This document shows positions 13,707 through 15,074 of a stretch of 15,074 nucleotides of DNA, piece after piece; position 1 is the stretch's first letter; the number at the start of each line of letters is the position of its first letter. The stretch spans positions 1 through 15,074 of the forward strand of contig CAJTOO010000045.1 in the NCBI GenBank assembly GCA_910577735.1, written 5' to 3'. The notes under the pieces were generated by a model. It was not told where the DNA came from. It did not search any database and saw only the letters and a list, made by a program, of their open reading frames with translations. The position numbers and the translations under genes are program-made. The DNA is from an uncultured Lachnospiraceae bacterium (GTDB lineage: Bacteria > Bacillota > Clostridia > Lachnospirales > Lachnospiraceae).

Positions 13707-13735
13707 TTATTATTTTATATCGGTTAACGCAACAA
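13707..13735 (-). promoter_or_regulatory. Possible promoter of the GNAT/antitoxin pair
   Basis: On the minus strand, TTGTTG (13735-13730), a 17-nt spacer and TAATAA (13712-13707) lie about 60 bp before the 63-aa gene. GTTAAC within the spacer is a short palindrome. The stretch is very AT-rich, so chance matches are likely. Confidence 0.4.
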
Positions 13736-13751
13736 ATCTTTTATGAATTTT

Positions 13752-14708
13752 TTATCCTCGGTAGGATATTCTACTATATCTAAAATCAATATCATTTAAT
13801 TTATTACTTGCTACATACAAAGAAAAATCCTTTTCCATTATTTTATTTTGAGGGCCTACAATTACTTGCTTTATTGGATTAGGTGATATTTCCGTAAAAT
13901 TTATTGGATAAAACGGAATCAAATCATCACTTGTTACATTAAACTCAATCTTATTTTTTATTACTTTCAGCATATCATCATAAACTATTGTTTCAATTTC
14001 TTCATCGCCATATATCCATTTTGCATACTTATATATCTGTTGAGAGAAAAAGAGCCTCCACTCTTGTTCTTCTTTAAAAGTCTCATTCTTATATTTCAAT
14101 GAACTCATGAGAACACTACTTATCATTTGATGGAAATAATACTGACACATTTTATCAATTTTTTCCCCATTAAGAGAAGGTAATTTTTCAACAATCCAAT
14201 TCCTCAATCCTCTCAATTCATTTAATACTTGCAAAGCTTCTTCAACAATGGTCTCATTAATTTCTTTTACAGTTTTATAGTCAACCCGCTCAAATCTCAA
14301 AATTCCCTTATATGTATTGCAATAATCTTCCAATTCTTTAACCGAAAATCCAAGCGAACACCCTTTTCCATTGTCTGCATATCCACGCCATTGACTCAGC
14401 ACATCCCCATCTTCACAAAAACAAACAACGAAATTTGTTACACCTCCTCTATCAAATTCATACCGGAGAATATCATATTCCCAATCTAAAAGTTTTCCTA
14501 ATGCATCACGGTTGGTTATACCCATATATTGCAACGGAAATTCATCTTTCCTATATTCATCTTCTATTGCATCCAATATACCTGGAAAAAACATTTTTAC
14601 TTCTTCATAGTCATTACTTTTTGTAATATCACTCATTCGCAAAGTTTTACCTGATAATATATTAGCCATCTTACAATTATCGCAATAATGATATACTAAT
14701 TTATCCAT
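13752..14708 (-). CDS. DUF2971 family protein, possible defence gene
   Basis: The 318-aa protein starts MDKLVYHYC with the family-type YHY (residues 6-8), then LRMSDITKSNDYEE (23-36), FVVCFCEDGDVLSQWRGYAD (93-112), GCSLGF (116-121) and a later EEQEWRLFF. This order (YHY near the N-terminus, S/ND, then C/SQWR-Y, then E-x-EWR) is characteristic of DUF2971. The biochemical function of the family is not established; members are often found in accessory and defence regions. ATG 14708 is preferred over ATG 14714 because GGAG lies only 3 nt from the latter. The gene is clearly more AT-rich than its neighbours, pointing to recent acquisition, and has a palindromic operator in its promoter. Confidence 0.82.
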   Translation of the reverse strand: MDKLVYHYCDNCKMANILSGKTLRMSDITKSNDYEEVKMFFPGILDAIEDEYRKDEFPLQYMGITNRDALGKLLDWEYDILRYEFDRGGVTNFVVCFCEDGDVLSQWRGYADNGKGCSLGFSVKELEDYCNTYKGILRFERVDYKTVKEINETIVEEALQVLNELRGLRNWIVEKLPSLNGEKIDKMCQYYFHQMISSVLMSSLKYKNETFKEEQEWRLFFSQQIYKYAKWIYGDEEIETIVYDDMLKVIKNKIEFNVTSDDLIPFYPINFTEISPNPIKQVIVGPQNKIMEKDFSLYVASNKLNDIDFRYSRISYRG

Positions 14709-14794
14709 AAACATTATCTCCTCTAAATTTTACACTGCCATAAATTTAGAAAACTTTCAAACACTTCGATACCATTTCATTACTTGTGCCTAAC

Positions 14795-14823
14795 ATTATA
14801 GTACCACTGTACTATAGATTGAA
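14795..14823 (-). promoter_or_regulatory. Promoter of the DUF2971 gene with an embedded operator-like palindrome
   Basis: On the minus strand, TTCAAT (14823-14818), a 17-nt spacer and a perfect TATAAT (14800-14795). A perfect inverted repeat, ATAGTAC-N4-GTACTAT (14798-14815), covers the spacer and overlaps the -10, where a bound repressor would block polymerase. No regulator gene for it is visible unless the 63-aa protein serves. The spacer 14816-14870 shows nothing else. Confidence 0.65.
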
Positions 14824-14870
14824 CAATATGCTTTTCGACAAATTTCATACTAACAGGCAAAACCCCATAT

Positions 14871-15074
14871 TATCACGGAAACCCCTGACTTTTGCGTGAA
14901 AGTATACTTTTGCCTGATAGTACGATTTTTTCCCCTATTGCCATACTATCAGCGGCATCCAAAAACAAAAAAACTGGGGCCCATCACCCACCGTGATGAA
15001 CCCCACCAAGCCTTAAAAACCTTGATTTTAAGCCATTCTCCAATACTTTTGCCTGTTAATACCCAAAATCCTAT
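14871..15074. repeat. 204-bp direct repeat, right copy (reaches window edge)
   Basis: It is the counterpart of 12503-12706 and may continue past the window. It contains TATCACGGAAAC with two inverted TTTTGC-TGA units, a terminator stem and the C-terminal codons of a gene related to the 12644-12739 tail (EWLKIK). Here the stop codon is changed to AAG, so the frame runs into the terminator region. Confidence 0.88.
14961..15005 (-). terminator. Intrinsic terminator in the right direct repeat
   Basis: TGGGG and CATCAC pair with GTGATG and CCCCA (two central mismatches, 5-nt loop), followed on the minus strand by TTTTTTTGTTTTT. The arm sequences differ from the left copy while pairing is kept, which indicates selection for the terminator. 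Confidence 0.78.

Noticed and set aside
1..15074. tRNA, rRNA or insertion sequence with terminal inverted repeats
   Set aside because: No cloverleaf-like or rRNA-like sequence and no intact transposase or terminal inverted repeats were recognised by eye.

Overview
The window looks like accessory (mobile or plasmid-like) DNA of a low-to-moderate G+C Bacillota, most likely a clostridium of the Lachnospiraceae type. This is inferred from AGGAGG ribosome binding sites, TTGACA/TATAAT-style promoters, AT-rich spacers and the protein families; there is no rRNA or other taxonomic marker. Every supported gene lies on the minus strand, so transcription runs from high to low coordinates.

Right end (12.1-15.07 kb): two copies of a 204-bp direct repeat (12503-12706 and 14871-15074, the latter cut by the window edge) enclose a small AT-rich cassette. 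It holds a DUF2971-family gene under a palindromic operator, and an overlapping pair of a 63-aa protein and a GNAT acetyltransferase that looks like a toxin-antitoxin operon. Each repeat carries an intrinsic terminator, iteron-like ACGGAAAC units and the 3' end of an unidentified gene.

Middle (7.4-12.1 kb): an HxlR regulator, a PEBP (YbhB/YbcL) protein, a SAM methyltransferase and an MBL-fold hydrolase form a likely operon with a candidate HxlR operator/promoter before the PEBP gene. Next comes an ABC exporter gene broken by one in-frame TAG. The HxlR and ABC genes share a roughly 150-bp upstream repeat that carries a promoter.

ABC-F unit (5.0-7.0 kb): an ABC-F ATPase is preceded by a consensus promoter, a 29-aa leader peptide, a strong stem over the leader stop and an intrinsic terminator before the start codon. 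This is the layout of an antibiotic-inducible attenuator.

Left (0-4.8 kb): an ECF sigma factor is translationally coupled to a membrane-anchored LytM/M23 protein whose zinc ligands are largely replaced. Two lipoproteins, a small helix-turn-helix-like protein, a frameshifted gene remnant and the first 41 codons of an ABC ATPase follow.

The spacers between these units are themselves a set of dispersed repeats: 59 bp at 93% identity, 90 bp at 92%, about 150 bp, and iteron arrays. They recur in different combinations, so the region reads as a mosaic of resistance and defence cassettes joined by shared spacer modules.
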